64,000 nt of DNA from Nitrococcus mobilis Nb-231 (GTDB lineage: Bacteria; Pseudomonadota; Gammaproteobacteria; Nitrococcales; Nitrococcaceae), in the NCBI RefSeq assembly GCF_000153205.1, contig NZ_CH672427.1, positions 3,402,596 to 3,466,595 of the forward strand, given 5' to 3'. The stretch's first letter is position 1, and each line of letters begins with the position of its first letter. A model generated the notes under the pieces. That model saw nothing but the letters and a program-made list of their open reading frames with translations, was not told the DNA's origin and did not search any database. Positions 18,701-27,086 of the stretch are shown in pieces. Made by a program: the position numbers and the translations under genes.

Positions 18701-19122
18701 CTCCACAGATAGAAATCTCGCTTGGGCGAGTTAGGCGGCGCGCGCCGGGCGGCCTGGAACCAGGGGTGCTGATCGGAGGTGTGATTGATCACGAGCTCGG
18801 TGATGATGCGGATGCCGCGCCGGTGCGCCTCGCGCACGAAGTTTCGGAAATCGCGTCGACTCCCGTAGGCTGAATGAATATTGTGGTAGTCGGCGATATC
18901 GTAGCCATCGTCGCGCATGGGCGAGGGGTAGAAGGGCAGCAGCCAGATCGTGTTGGCGCCGAGATCTTGGATGTAGTCGAGCTTTGTGGTCAGACCTTGG
19001 AAATCGCCGACGCCGTCGTTGTTGCTGTCGAAGAAGGTTTTGACATGCAGATGGTAGATGATGGCGTCCTTGTACCAGACCGGATCATCTTCCAGCGAGG
19101 CGTTGCCCTTGCGTGCACTCAT
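15778..19122 (-). CDS. treS: Trehalose synthase fused to maltokinase (TreS-Mak/Pep2)
   Basis: A 1114-residue two-domain enzyme. Residues 1 to about 560 are TreS (GH13), interconverting trehalose and maltose: [20 protein letters not shown], nucleophile [11 protein letters not shown] (near 209), acid/base [11 protein letters not shown] (near 253) and [12 protein letters not shown] (near 318). Residues from about 610 form a maltokinase that makes maltose-1-phosphate. The kinase catalytic signature is [20 protein letters not shown] followed by [10 protein letters not shown] (near 965-985). I chose ATG 19122 ([19 protein letters not shown]), preceded by GGAGG. A GTG at 19167 overlaps the glgE stop (GTGA) and is also possible. 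The product feeds GlgE, encoded just upstream. TreS-maltokinase fusions are known in this pathway. Confidence 0.94.
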   Translation of the reverse strand: MSARKGNASLEDDPVWYKDAIIYHLHVKTFFDSNNDGVGDFQGLTTKLDYIQDLGANTIWLLPFYPSPMRDDGYDIADYHNIHSAYGSRRDFRNFVREAHRRGIRIITELVINHTSDQHPWFQAARRAPPNSPKRDFYLWSETDQRFPETRIIFTDTESSNWAWDPLAQAYYWHRFFSHQPDLNHNNPQVVRAVTRVMRFWLDMGVDGVRLDAIPYLCVREGSHNENLAETHAVVKQMRAVVDAHYRNRLFLAEANQWPEDVRDYFGAGDECHMAYHFPLMPRMYMAIAQEDRHPIVEIMDQTPSIPETCQWAIFLRNHDELTLEMVTDEERDYMYQAYASDPRMRVNVGIRRRLAPLMDNDNDKIKLMNSLLMSMPGSPIIYYGDEIGMGDNIFLGDRNAVRTPMQWSPDRNAGFSKADPQRLYLPPVMDPMYGYEAVNVEAQSRAPSSLLNWTKRLIAVRKAYQAFGRGRLEFIKPGNRKIIAYLRTYQDSVILCVANLARSAQPVELDLARFKGRVPVELMGRTAFPPIGELPYLLTLTGHGFYWFHLAAAGEAPSWHQASPPPNELPVLVMFEGWKSFFPAEVAASHQSIAERMRERFLTEALPAFLPVRRWFAAKGQRLERVGLVAHLPWSEGGRDYLLSWIQVDLAGQAAQTYFLPLATAWGGPLDEHLRELSPYALARVRHQSRVGILHDALRDGHFCQTVVRAMGRNQSHRANGMTLRFTSTAVYPELLAKLAPDAAIERPTSEGSNTAIILGTELFLKAYRRLESGVNPELEMGRFLTERSPFANVVPLLGALEHENHDGTVTTLALLQKYVPAQGDAWSYWVDYLQRFLEDALLRPSAEVELELEALHAANLTLLHTLGRRTGELHRALARHTGDPAFDPEPVHPSDLGDWRTTVRAQARATLQRLEHEVERLPEGVRTAAEQLIAARQRLLECIERSTPAAFTGLKTRLHGDYHLGQVLVVENDFIIIDFEGEPARPLAERRQKHSPLKDVAGMLRSFSYALHSALQHVTAERPADRERLVPFARDWERRATTAFLAGYAEGSQEAGIHPESIAAAWPLIALFTIEKALYELRYELDNRPAWVGIPVAGLRALLDQPEADFGG

Positions 19123-19163
19123 GCCGGTGCCACCTCCGTTCTGCTCGTCCTGCTGACTTGGGT

Positions 19164-21164
19164 TCACATGAAGTAGTCGAAATCATGTTCGGTGCGCACA
19201 TGTCGGCGTACTCGAAAGATATGGGCCGGCGCGCTGTGCGGGTCGAGCTCGACGTAGTTACGCGCGCCTTGCCAGAGGTAGCGGGCGTCGCTCAGCAGAT
19301 CGTGCACTTGATAAGGATGCTCGGGGAGGAGTTGCAGTGCTTCGAGCGGGAGCTCCACCCAGCCGGCTTGGGTATGATGCGGATCGACATTGACCACCAC
19401 TAAGATCACGTTATCCAGCGCATCGCAGTGCTTGCTGTAACAGACCAATGCCTCATTGTCGACGGGATGAAAGCGCAGACTCCAATCTTGTTGTAGCGCA
19501 GGGTTTTCACGCCGAATTTGGTTCACCCGCGTGATGAAGTGGGCAAGGCTGTCGGGACGCTCGAGCTCCCAGGCCCGGATTTCGTATTTCTCCGAGTCCA
19601 AATACTCTTCGCTACCGGGTTCGCGCGGTCGCGCTTCGCAGAGCTCGAAGGCCGGACCATAGATTCCGTAATTCGCTCCCAGCGTGGCGGCGAGTACGAG
19701 TCGGGTCATAAAAGCAGGTCGCCCGCCGACCTGCAGGTATTCGTTTAGAATGTCAGGCGTATTCGGCCACAGATTGGGCCGGAAGTATTCGCGCGAGGGT
19801 GTTTGCGTGAGCTCGGTGAAGTACTCCATGAGCTCCCATTTGTTGTTGCGCCAGGTGAAATACGTGTAGGACTGGGTGAAGCCGAGTTTTGCGAGCCGGT
19901 GCATCACTTTGGGGCGGGTAAACGCCTCCGCGAGAAAAATCACCTCGGGGTGTTGTGCTTTGACGTGCGTGATCAGCCACTCCCAGAACGGAAAAGGTTT
20001 AGTGTGGGGATTGTCGACCCGGAAAATCCGCACGCCTTGCTCGATCCAGAATAGGAACACGTCTTCGAGTTCATCCCAAAGTCCTTGCCAGTCTTCGCTT
20101 TCGAAGTTGAACGGGTAGATGTCCTGATATTTCTTGGGTGGGTTCTCCGCATATTGCACGGTGCCATCCGGACGCCACCGAAACCATTGTGGGGCCTGCT
20201 TGACATAGGGGTGATCCGGCGAGCATTGAAAGGCGATATCAAGCGCCACCTCGAGCCCCTGCTCCCGGGCGCGGCGTACCAAGTGACGGAAATCCTCCAG
20301 CGTGCCAAGCTGCGGATGCACGGCCTTGTGTCCGCCGGCCTCGGAGCCGATGGCCCAGGGGCTGCCGGGATCCTCGGCGCTGGCGTTCAGGGTGTTGTTA
20401 CGACCTTTGCGTGCGGTGGTACCGATCGGATGGATGGGTGGCAGGTAGAGCACGTCAAAGCCCATGGCCGCGATGTAGGGCAGGCGCTCGGCACAGCTGC
20501 GCAAGCTGCCGTGGGTGCCCGGCTCCTGCACACACGAGCGTGGAAAAAGTTCATACCAAGTGCTGAAGCGGGCATGGGCGACGTCGACTACGACCATAAG
20601 CTCGCGCTCATAGGTCGTTGCAAACATGCGATCGGGGGATTGCGCCATCAGTTGGGCGAGAGCGGGGTCAAGTGCCTGCGAGCGGCGCGTGAGCGGATCG
20701 CCTGCGGTGCGCAGTGCCTTTGCATAACGGTGCAGTTCTGCGGCATCCGGCGGCTCGTTTGCGCGGGCCGCCGCGGCCTCGATGAGTTCGGCGCCAATCA
20801 TTAGGGCGCTGGCAATATCCTCCGCTTTGGTGCGCTTTTTCAGCTCGGCGCACCAGGTACGAAAATGATCCACCCAGGCGGTGACGGTGTAACCGTACCG
20901 CCCGAGCTCGTCCACCGCAAACTCCCCGCTCCAGCGATCGTTGCCGAGCGGGCGCATCGCCACTTCCGTCCATGTTTCGGTGGCCGCTTTGCGGTAGCAG
21001 AGCACGCAGGCGAGCTGATCGTGGCCGTCGACGAAGGCGTCCGCCTCCACCACAACTTTCTCGCCGAGCGTGCGTTTGATCGGGAAACGACCCGCGTCTA
21101 CCGCCGGTGCAACGCCTTCGATCACAACGCGTTTGCGGCCGTCGCTCTGCGACGATGCAGCCAT
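19164..21164 (-). CDS. glgE: Alpha-1,4-glucan:maltose-1-phosphate maltosyltransferase GlgE
   Basis: A 666-residue GH13_3 enzyme that adds maltose from alpha-maltose-1-phosphate to growing alpha-1,4-glucan. The N-terminal domain contains RVVIEGVAPAVDAGRFPIKR. The barrel contains YELFPRS, DVLYLPPIHPIGTTARKGRN, DIAFQCSPDHPYV, nucleophile IFRVDNPHTKPFPFWEWLI (Asp near 382), acid/base VIFLAEAFTRPKVM (Glu near 409) and TPDILNEYLQVGG. The TARKG(R/K)NN motif separates GlgE from ordinary amylases. An AGAGGGGGATC ribosome site precedes ATG 21164. The stop overlaps the alternative GTG start of treS. No glgA or glgC is present nearby, so this may be the local route to glucan polymer. Confidence 0.95.
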   Translation of the reverse strand: MAASSQSDGRKRVVIEGVAPAVDAGRFPIKRTLGEKVVVEADAFVDGHDQLACVLCYRKAATETWTEVAMRPLGNDRWSGEFAVDELGRYGYTVTAWVDHFRTWCAELKKRTKAEDIASALMIGAELIEAAAARANEPPDAAELHRYAKALRTAGDPLTRRSQALDPALAQLMAQSPDRMFATTYERELMVVVDVAHARFSTWYELFPRSCVQEPGTHGSLRSCAERLPYIAAMGFDVLYLPPIHPIGTTARKGRNNTLNASAEDPGSPWAIGSEAGGHKAVHPQLGTLEDFRHLVRRAREQGLEVALDIAFQCSPDHPYVKQAPQWFRWRPDGTVQYAENPPKKYQDIYPFNFESEDWQGLWDELEDVFLFWIEQGVRIFRVDNPHTKPFPFWEWLITHVKAQHPEVIFLAEAFTRPKVMHRLAKLGFTQSYTYFTWRNNKWELMEYFTELTQTPSREYFRPNLWPNTPDILNEYLQVGGRPAFMTRLVLAATLGANYGIYGPAFELCEARPREPGSEEYLDSEKYEIRAWELERPDSLAHFITRVNQIRRENPALQQDWSLRFHPVDNEALVCYSKHCDALDNVILVVVNVDPHHTQAGWVELPLEALQLLPEHPYQVHDLLSDARYLWQGARNYVELDPHSAPAHIFRVRRHVRTEHDFDYFM

Positions 21165-21218
21165 AGACAGATCCCCCTCTGTGCGATAGCTGTGGCGTCT
21201 GCGCCTTTGGCTAACCGG

Positions 21219-23162
21219 TTAGCGATCGACTGGCTTCAGGTAAAGCACACCGAGCGGCGGCAGAGTCAACGCCAACGAGTGATAGCGGCCATGCTGCGGT
21301 ATGGGAGCGGCCTCGAGGCGACCGAAGTTACCTTGCCCACTGCCGGCATAGAGTTCGGCGTCGCTGTTGAGCAGCTCCTGCCAGGCGCCACCGCACGGCA
21401 CGCCTATGCGATAGTTGGTCCGCTCCACGGGAGTGAAGTTGCAAACCACCAGCAGGACTTGCTCAGGGTCGCGGCCGCGGCGCAAGAAACTGATGATGCT
21501 CTTCTCCCAATCGTGGGCATCGACCCATTCGAACCCATCGGCGGCGAAGTCGATTTCATGCAACGCGCGCTCTGCCCGATAGCAGCGGTTCAAATCCTGT
21601 AACCAGCGTTGCAGCCCCTGTGGAAATGCGTGTTCGAGTCGATGCCAGTCGAGGCTTGCATCGTGGTTCCACTCGCCCCATTGACCGAGCTCGCCCCCCA
21701 TGAACAAGAGCTTTTTGCCAGGATGGGCCCACATATAACCATAGAGCAAGCGCAGATTAGCGAACTTTTGCCACTCGTCACCCGGCATCCTGTCGAGCAG
21801 TGAGCCCTTGCCGTGTACGACCTCGTCATGGGAGAAAGGAAGCACGAAGTTCTCGTTGAACGCGTACCACAGGCTGAAGGTGAGCTCGTTATGATGGTGT
21901 TTGCGGTAAACGGGGTCTTGCGTGAAATAACGCAAGGTGTCGTGCATCCAGCCCATGTTCCACTTCATGCCGAAGCCGAGCCCGCCCAGGTAGATAGGCC
22001 GTGAGACCATGGGCCAGGCCGTGGATTCCTCGGCGATGATCTGCACATCGGGGTGATCCCGATAGGCGGCTTCATTGAGGCTGCGCAGCATGGCGATGGC
22101 GTCCAGGTTCTCGTTGCCGCCGTGCTCGTTTGGAATCCACTCGCCGGGCTTGCGTCCATAGTCGAGGTAGAGCATGGAGGCAACCGCATCCACTCGCAGC
22201 CCGTCGAGATGGTAGCGCTCGAGCCAGTGCAGCGCGCTGCTGACGAGGAATGAGCGCACCTCATGCCGACCGTAGTTGAAAATGTAGCTCTTCCACTCTG
22301 GGTGAAAGCCTTTTTTTGGATCGGCATGCTCGAATAGATAGGTGCCGTCGAAGTAAGCCAGGCCGTGGCCGTCACCGGGAAAATGAGAGGGTACCCAGTC
22401 GAGGATAACGCCGATGCCGTTGCGATGGAGGTAATCGACGAAGTACATGAAGTCTTCGGGCGTGCCGTAACGCGCCGTCGGTGCGAAATAGCCGACGACT
22501 TGATAGCCCCAGGAGCCGTAGAAAGGGTGCTCCATGATCGGCAGGATCTCGACGTGAGTAAAGCCCGTCTCCAGGACGTGAGCGGCGAGCGCTGGTGCGA
22601 TTTCGCGGTAGTTGAGCGGGCGGTTGTCTTCTTCCGGCACCCGGCGCCAGGAGCCGAGATGTACTTCATAGATGGAGATCGGCGCATCAAGGGCGTTGGC
22701 ACGCTGGCGCCGCTTCATCCACTCCGCGTCTTGCCAAGCATAACGTGGCTGCCAGATTCGCGAGGAAGTCCCAGGCGGCATTTCCCAGTAGCACGCGAAG
22801 GGGTCACCTTTGTCGGCTCGATAACGATGCCAACCGGATTCGATGTGATATTTATACAACGCGCCTTGGCCGACGCCGGCGATGAAGCCTTCCCAGATCC
22901 CGGATTGATCGTCCCGCGGGGCGAGTTCATGGACATCGGGCTGCCAGCCGTTGAACTCGCCGATGACGGAGACCTGTTCGGCATTGGGCGCCCAGACAGC
23001 GAAGTAGGTTCCTTCGGTGCCCTCCGAGGTCATGGGATGGGCACCCAGCTTCTCGTGCAGCCTGAAGTGTGTGCCTTGCTTGAAGAGATAGACGTCGTGG
23101 TCGGTCAGCCGGCTGACGTCATGGCGAATCGGCGCGCTGTCACTGCAAATGAATGAAGTCAT
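21219..23162 (-). CDS. glgB: 1,4-alpha-glucan branching enzyme GlgB
   Basis: A 647-residue GH13 enzyme that introduces alpha-1,6 branches, first gene of the leftward operon. I start it at ATG 23162 (MTSFICSDSAPIRHDVSRL), with AAGAGG upstream. The CBM48 module (GTYFAVWAPNAEQVSVIGEF) begins near residue 60, so this is the short form without the N1 domain found in E. coli GlgB. Catalytic motifs: DGLRVDAVASMLYLDYGR (near 323), IIAEESTAWPMVSRP (near 376) and LPFSHDEVVHGKGSLL (near 449), with HFPGDGHGLAYFDGTYLFEH ahead of them. A 54-bp gap containing the palindrome GCTAACCGGTTAGC separates its stop from glgE. Confidence 0.95.
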   Translation of the reverse strand: MTSFICSDSAPIRHDVSRLTDHDVYLFKQGTHFRLHEKLGAHPMTSEGTEGTYFAVWAPNAEQVSVIGEFNGWQPDVHELAPRDDQSGIWEGFIAGVGQGALYKYHIESGWHRYRADKGDPFACYWEMPPGTSSRIWQPRYAWQDAEWMKRRQRANALDAPISIYEVHLGSWRRVPEEDNRPLNYREIAPALAAHVLETGFTHVEILPIMEHPFYGSWGYQVVGYFAPTARYGTPEDFMYFVDYLHRNGIGVILDWVPSHFPGDGHGLAYFDGTYLFEHADPKKGFHPEWKSYIFNYGRHEVRSFLVSSALHWLERYHLDGLRVDAVASMLYLDYGRKPGEWIPNEHGGNENLDAIAMLRSLNEAAYRDHPDVQIIAEESTAWPMVSRPIYLGGLGFGMKWNMGWMHDTLRYFTQDPVYRKHHHNELTFSLWYAFNENFVLPFSHDEVVHGKGSLLDRMPGDEWQKFANLRLLYGYMWAHPGKKLLFMGGELGQWGEWNHDASLDWHRLEHAFPQGLQRWLQDLNRCYRAERALHEIDFAADGFEWVDAHDWEKSIISFLRRGRDPEQVLLVVCNFTPVERTNYRIGVPCGGAWQELLNSDAELYAGSGQGNFGRLEAAPIPQHGRYHSLALTLPPLGVLYLKPVDR

Positions 23163-23443
23163 AATGAAAACGTGTAACGCCTCTTTTGTTACTGTCAAGC
23201 CAAAGCGCGACGCCGTGTGGACCGGCTCTAGTTTTTTCCGTCAATTCATGGCCGCGCCTGCGCTGGAAACTACGATTAGCCGCTTTCTTGTCCTTCCGGC
23301 GCAGGCCGGAATCCAGTTGAACAAGATGGACCTTAGTATGCGCCGGGATGGATGAATAGATCAGACTTCCGGAGTAGGGCCAGCCAGGCTGGATAACAGG
23401 ACTCGACTCAAGCGCGCCCGACGATTGAACAGCAGATCTTAGC
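23163..23443. promoter_or_regulatory. Divergent control region with a REP-like hairpin
   Basis: 280 bp between glgB (leftward) and a methyltransferase gene (rightward). It must hold the promoter of the seven-activity glucan operon, but I cannot pick convincing -35/-10 boxes. Around 23295-23315, TTCCGGCGCAGGCCGGAA forms a short hairpin. It resembles the widespread extragenic family whose members read CCGGCG...GCCGGAATCCAG. Confidence 0.45.
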
Positions 23444-24076
23444 ATGCGGCAGATTGCACCTGACCCAATCCGAGCCGAATACGCCCGGCTATCACATCAG
23501 TATGACCATCGTTGGTCGTTCTATGTTTCACAAAGTGTCGAGGAAACGTTGCGGCGCGTACCGGTCCAGCCGAGTGACCGGGTGCTCGACATTGGCTGTG
23601 GCACCGGCACCTTGCTGCAGGCGCTGCGCCAGCGCTACCCGTATATTGCTCTGACCGGTATCGATGCCTCCGCCGAGATGCTGGCGGTCGCCGCCGCGAA
23701 GCTGGGGCCGAGCGCCCGGCTTTGTCTGGCCAGCGCGCAGCGTTTACCCCTTCGTGGCGAGGCTTTCGATTTGGTGGTTTCCACCAGCGCGCTGCACTAC
23801 TTCCGCGATCCCGCGCGCGCCGTGGCCGAGATGAGGCGGGTGGTTCGCCCGCAGGGGCGCATTGCCGTCACCGACTGGTGCCGTGATTTTTGGACCTGCC
23901 GGTTGTTGGATCAGGCACTGCGCCGGTTCAACGCCGCCCATTATCGGACCTACACGCTGGCCCAATGCGCGGGGATGCTGCAGCAGGCTGGGTTGCGGCT
24001 AGAGCGTGTGGAGCGCTACAAGATCGATTGGCTATGGGGGCTGATGACCGTGGTCGCGGTCAAGACGTCCGCCTGA
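23444..24076 (+). CDS. Class I SAM-dependent methyltransferase
   Basis: A 210-residue cytosolic methyltransferase with a Methyltransf_11 fold. Motif I is VLDIGCGTGTLLQALRQRYP (near 46-65), followed by the acidic residue after strand 2 (LTGIDASAEML), motif II-like AFDLVVSTSALHYFRDPARA and motif III RVVRPQGRIAVTDW. The substrate is unknown. Placement 288 bp before bioD raises the possibility of a BioC-like malonyl-ACP methyltransferase. It is shorter than typical BioC (about 250 residues), and its YFRDPARAVAEMRRVVRPQG style is closer to UbiE/generic enzymes. I therefore leave it unnamed. Confidence 0.85.
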   Translation: MRQIAPDPIRAEYARLSHQYDHRWSFYVSQSVEETLRRVPVQPSDRVLDIGCGTGTLLQALRQRYPYIALTGIDASAEMLAVAAAKLGPSARLCLASAQRLPLRGEAFDLVVSTSALHYFRDPARAVAEMRRVVRPQGRIAVTDWCRDFWTCRLLDQALRRFNAAHYRTYTLAQCAGMLQQAGLRLERVERYKIDWLWGLMTVVAVKTSA

Positions 24077-24364
24077 GCGGCAAGCTGTTGAGCCGAGCAA
24101 AATCGTCATCGATGCCAGGGTTGCCGTTACAATAGGCGGTTGAAGAAAATGGCACGCCCGATGCTCTGGCTCTTCTGAGCGCTGCCAGCCTCGCCGCGTC
24201 TGCTCCCTGACGGCGGAGTGCACCAACTCAGTCAGGTCTGAACCGGCCATTTGGCACAGACAGAAGCTCTATCGTGCTCGATGTGTTGAAACAAGACGTG
24301 ACTCTGAACCACGAAGCCATGAAGTGGTGAGATATTACAGCCTTATCGAAGGAGGCGAGGAGTA
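24077..24364. other. Intergenic region upstream of bioD
   Basis: 288 bp with no recognisable gene. A strong ribosome site (GAAGGAGGCGAGGAG) precedes bioD at its right end. I do not see a clear biotin operator. Confidence 0.4.
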
Positions 24365-25015
24365 ATGCTTGGCGATCGGAGCGGCGCGAACATCCATTTA
24401 CCGAAAGGTCTTTTTGTCACCGGCACGGACACCGGGGTCGGGAAAACCGTGGTAGCAGCCATGCTGGCGCTGGGTTTGCGAGCGCGCTATTGGAAACCCA
24501 TCCAATCCGGGCTCGACGAGGAGACGGATACGCAGTTCGTAAAACGCGTAACGGGCCTGAGCGACGCCTACTTCGCCGAGGAACGCTTTCGTTTGACCGC
24601 GCCCTTATCACCCCATGCCTCGGCGGCACTGGATGGCCTCGATATTCGTGTGCGTGATTTTGCGCTGCCTGCGGCCCTCCCCGAGGGAAAAATCGTAGTC
24701 GAAGGCGCCGGCGGTTTGCTGGTGCCGCTCAATTCCACGCAGTTGCTAATCGATCTGATCGATCATCTCGGGCTTCCCGTTATTTTGGTCACACGCACGA
24801 GCCTTGGTACAATCAATCACACGTTATTATCCATCGAACAGCTTCGACAGCGTTCCATACCAATCGTCGGCGTTATCATGAACGGCCTGGAGAATAAAAT
24901 AAATCATGAGGCAATCGAGCATTACGGAAAAGTTTCGGTACTCGGAGTGGTTGATCGGGTCGACCCGATCGATTCGGATGCGTTGCAAGCTATGTTCGAT
25001 AAAATTTTTAGTTAA
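24365..25015 (+). CDS. bioD: Dethiobiotin synthase
   Basis: A 216-residue ATP-dependent carboxylase that closes the ureido ring of dethiobiotin from 7,8-diaminopelargonate. The P-loop is GLFVTGTDTGVGKTVVAAML. Substrate-binding motifs are YWKPIQSGLDEETDT, RLTAPLSPHASA and VVEGAGGLLVPLN. The C-terminal LVTRTSLGTINHTLLSIEQL and VGVIMNGLE are typical. An excellent Shine-Dalgarno (AGGAGGCGAGGAG) precedes ATG 24365. bioA follows after 20 bp. This gene and bioA are visibly less GC-rich than the operon to their left and resemble the Bacteroidetes-like BioD/BioA pair, so acquisition by transfer is possible. Confidence 0.95.
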   Translation: MLGDRSGANIHLPKGLFVTGTDTGVGKTVVAAMLALGLRARYWKPIQSGLDEETDTQFVKRVTGLSDAYFAEERFRLTAPLSPHASAALDGLDIRVRDFALPAALPEGKIVVEGAGGLLVPLNSTQLLIDLIDHLGLPVILVTRTSLGTINHTLLSIEQLRQRSIPIVGVIMNGLENKINHEAIEHYGKVSVLGVVDRVDPIDSDALQAMFDKIFS

Positions 25016-25035
25016 ATTTTAGAGCCGTTTTGGCT

Positions 25036-26334
25036 ATGCAGGAAAAATATTCAGGTTCTCATCCCAATATTTGGTACCCATTCACGCCAATCAAAGGGGC
25101 ACCGACGCCGCTTAAGGTTACATCCGGTAACGGGGCTTGGATCGAGCTGGCGGGAGGAAAACAGCTGCTGGATCTGATATCGAGCTGGTGGGTCAATGTG
25201 CTCGGTCACGCAAGACCCGAAATCGCCGATGCGATTCATGGGCAAGCGAAATGTCTAGAGCATGTCATTTTTGCCGGTTTCACCCATGAGCCAGCAGAGA
25301 AATTAGCAGAAACGCTCGCTGGGAAATTGCCCGGTCGATTGAATCGTGTTTTCTATTCGGATAATGGCTCCAGCGCCGTGGAAATCGCCATCAAACAGGC
25401 TTGGCAATATTGGGCCAATCTCGGCGAAAAACGTGAATCTTTCATCTGCTTCGATCATGGCTATCATGGCGATACTTTCGGCGCCATGTCGGTCAGTGCC
25501 CGTTCGCTCTTTACCGATGTATACAAAGAGTTATTGTTCCCGGTCGAATCTGTGCCGTATCCGGTGACCTGGCGTGGAGACGACGAAATTCAGGAAAAAG
25601 AAGCCGCGGCGCTTGGCCGGCTTACCCAACTTCTCGAGCAAAACCCCAAGCGCTATGCGGCGATCATCATCGAGCCTCTGGTGCAAGGCGCGGGCGGGAT
25701 GCGCATGTGCCGGCCGGAATTTCTGCAGGCGCTGCGCCGTCTGTCGCACGAGCACGATACGCTGCTCATCTTCGATGAAGTGATGACTGGCTTCGGTCGG
25801 ACGGGGGCTTGGTTTGCTTGCGAGCGCGCCGGGATCGAGCCGGACGTGATCGCCCTTGCCAAAGGGCTGACCGGCGGATTTTTGCCGCTGGCGGCGACGG
25901 TCTGCTCCGATTCCGTCTATGAGGCATTCGCAAGCGCGGATCCGGCCAAGACCCTGTTCCATGGCCACAGCTATACCGCGAATCCGCTCGGCTGTGCCGC
26001 CGCCAATGCGACGCTGAAGTTGCTCGAGCAAAACGAATACGCCTTCAAAAACCTGGAGCAGGAACATATCGAGCATCTGGCGAAGCTGGAGGATCATCCC
26101 AAGCTCGATAAAATCCGCGTGACCGGAACCATCGCCGCCATGGATATCAAAACGGCCGACCGGCCGGGCTATCTGAATCAAGTTTCCGCCATTATCAAAC
26201 GCAAGGCTTTCGAGCAGGGCTTGCTGCTGCGCCCGCTCGGCAACGTGCTGTATTTGATGCCGCCGTACTGCATCACTAGAGACGAGCTTGCGCAGGCCTA
26301 TCGGGGCATCGCCGCTATTCTCGACGAGCTGTGA
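25036..26334 (+). CDS. bioA: Adenosylmethionine-8-amino-7-oxononanoate aminotransferase
   Basis: A 432-residue PLP-dependent class III aminotransferase that converts KAPA to DAPA, the step before BioD. I start it at ATG 25036 (MQEKYSGSHPNIWYPFTPIK). A TTG two codons earlier (25030) is less likely. Visible signatures are ELAGGKQLLDLISSWWVNVL, VFYSDNGSSAVEIAIKQA, FDHGYHGDTFGAMS, LLIFDEVMTGFGRTG and the PLP-lysine motif VIALAKGLTGGFLPLA. FHGHSYTANPLGCAAANATL follows. It lies 20 bp downstream of bioD. No bioB, bioF, bioC or bioH is in the window. Confidence 0.95.
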   Translation: MQEKYSGSHPNIWYPFTPIKGAPTPLKVTSGNGAWIELAGGKQLLDLISSWWVNVLGHARPEIADAIHGQAKCLEHVIFAGFTHEPAEKLAETLAGKLPGRLNRVFYSDNGSSAVEIAIKQAWQYWANLGEKRESFICFDHGYHGDTFGAMSVSARSLFTDVYKELLFPVESVPYPVTWRGDDEIQEKEAAALGRLTQLLEQNPKRYAAIIIEPLVQGAGGMRMCRPEFLQALRRLSHEHDTLLIFDEVMTGFGRTGAWFACERAGIEPDVIALAKGLTGGFLPLAATVCSDSVYEAFASADPAKTLFHGHSYTANPLGCAAANATLKLLEQNEYAFKNLEQEHIEHLAKLEDHPKLDKIRVTGTIAAMDIKTADRPGYLNQVSAIIKRKAFEQGLLLRPLGNVLYLMPPYCITRDELAQAYRGIAAILDEL

Positions 26335-26435
26335 TCGCTTGAGCTTGCCGGCGTGTCGTCAGAGGTAGCCGGGATGCGGCGACCGCGAAGCTGACGATGT
26401 TCCTGGAGCAATGCGCTATGTGTGAATTCGCCTGC

Positions 26436-26644
26436 TGGGATCGCCGAGCTGCACTCGGCAAACTTCTCCACTGTGGCAGCGCGACTATTGGGACCGGTTC
26501 ATCCGCAACGAGCGGCATCTTTTGACGACTATCCGATACATCGAAAACAATCCAGTCGCAGCCGGCCTGGTCCTCACCCCGGATGACTGGCAGTGGGGCA
26601 GCGCTGGATGCAGCAACCATGCCGAGTATAACTCGGCGATCCCA
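26436..26644 (+). pseudogene. RAYT transposase C-terminal remnant between inverted REP hairpins
   Basis: From about 26471 the plus strand reads LWQRDYWDRFIRNERHLLTT then IRYIENNPVAAGLVLTPDDW, the unmistakable C-terminal part of a short RAYT (DYWDRFIR, IENNPVAAGL). Nothing of the HUH domain remains. The fragment is enclosed by two inverted REP hairpins at 26436-26460 (each half CCGAG...CTCGG within TGGGATCGCCGAG) and 26620-26644. They are complementary over 25 bp with three mismatches, all in the hairpin loop. The rest of 26335-27086 shows no other recognisable gene. Confidence 0.7.
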
Positions 26645-27086
26645 GGACGGTTCTCGGGGAAGCAAGCGTATTTGAATATCTCCACTTCGAAAAGCCGTTC
26701 GTTGACCAGTTCGCAGCGCTGAACTGACAGGCCAACGCGGTAGCCGGTGTATCGAATTCCTGAAAGTCGCGGTCGTCGTCTCTCGGACCCCCTTAACAAG
26801 CCTGCGGCCATTACAGGGACGGGCAAGGAAGCCAAGCGCTGAAACGCCACCAAGAACTTCTCCCGGCCTCCATGTCCGCATCGAGCGGGTCGCGACATGC
26901 GGCAAGTTGATGAAGACCGAGGCTGGCGCTTGGCCTTCGGCACTCGGTGAACCCCAGTTCTTGGACAGGAAGGGAACTCGCGGAAGAACGTGGGGTTCTT
27001 ATTGTTATGGTCCGCCAATAAGGCCATGCTTATAGAGCAGGCCGAGCGGCGAAGGCACAAAATCCCATAGCGGAGCAGGTAAGCCG

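Noticed and set aside
21209-21222. GCTAACCGGTTAGC palindrome after glgB as an operator
   Set aside because: It overlaps the glgB stop inside an operon; a 14-bp palindrome there is more likely chance than a regulator site.
23444-24076. Naming the methyltransferase bioC
   Set aside because: Position near bioD is suggestive, but length and motif style do not specifically support BioC.
24077-24364. BirA-type biotin operator before bioD
   Set aside because: No convincing TTGTAAACC-like inverted half-sites found.
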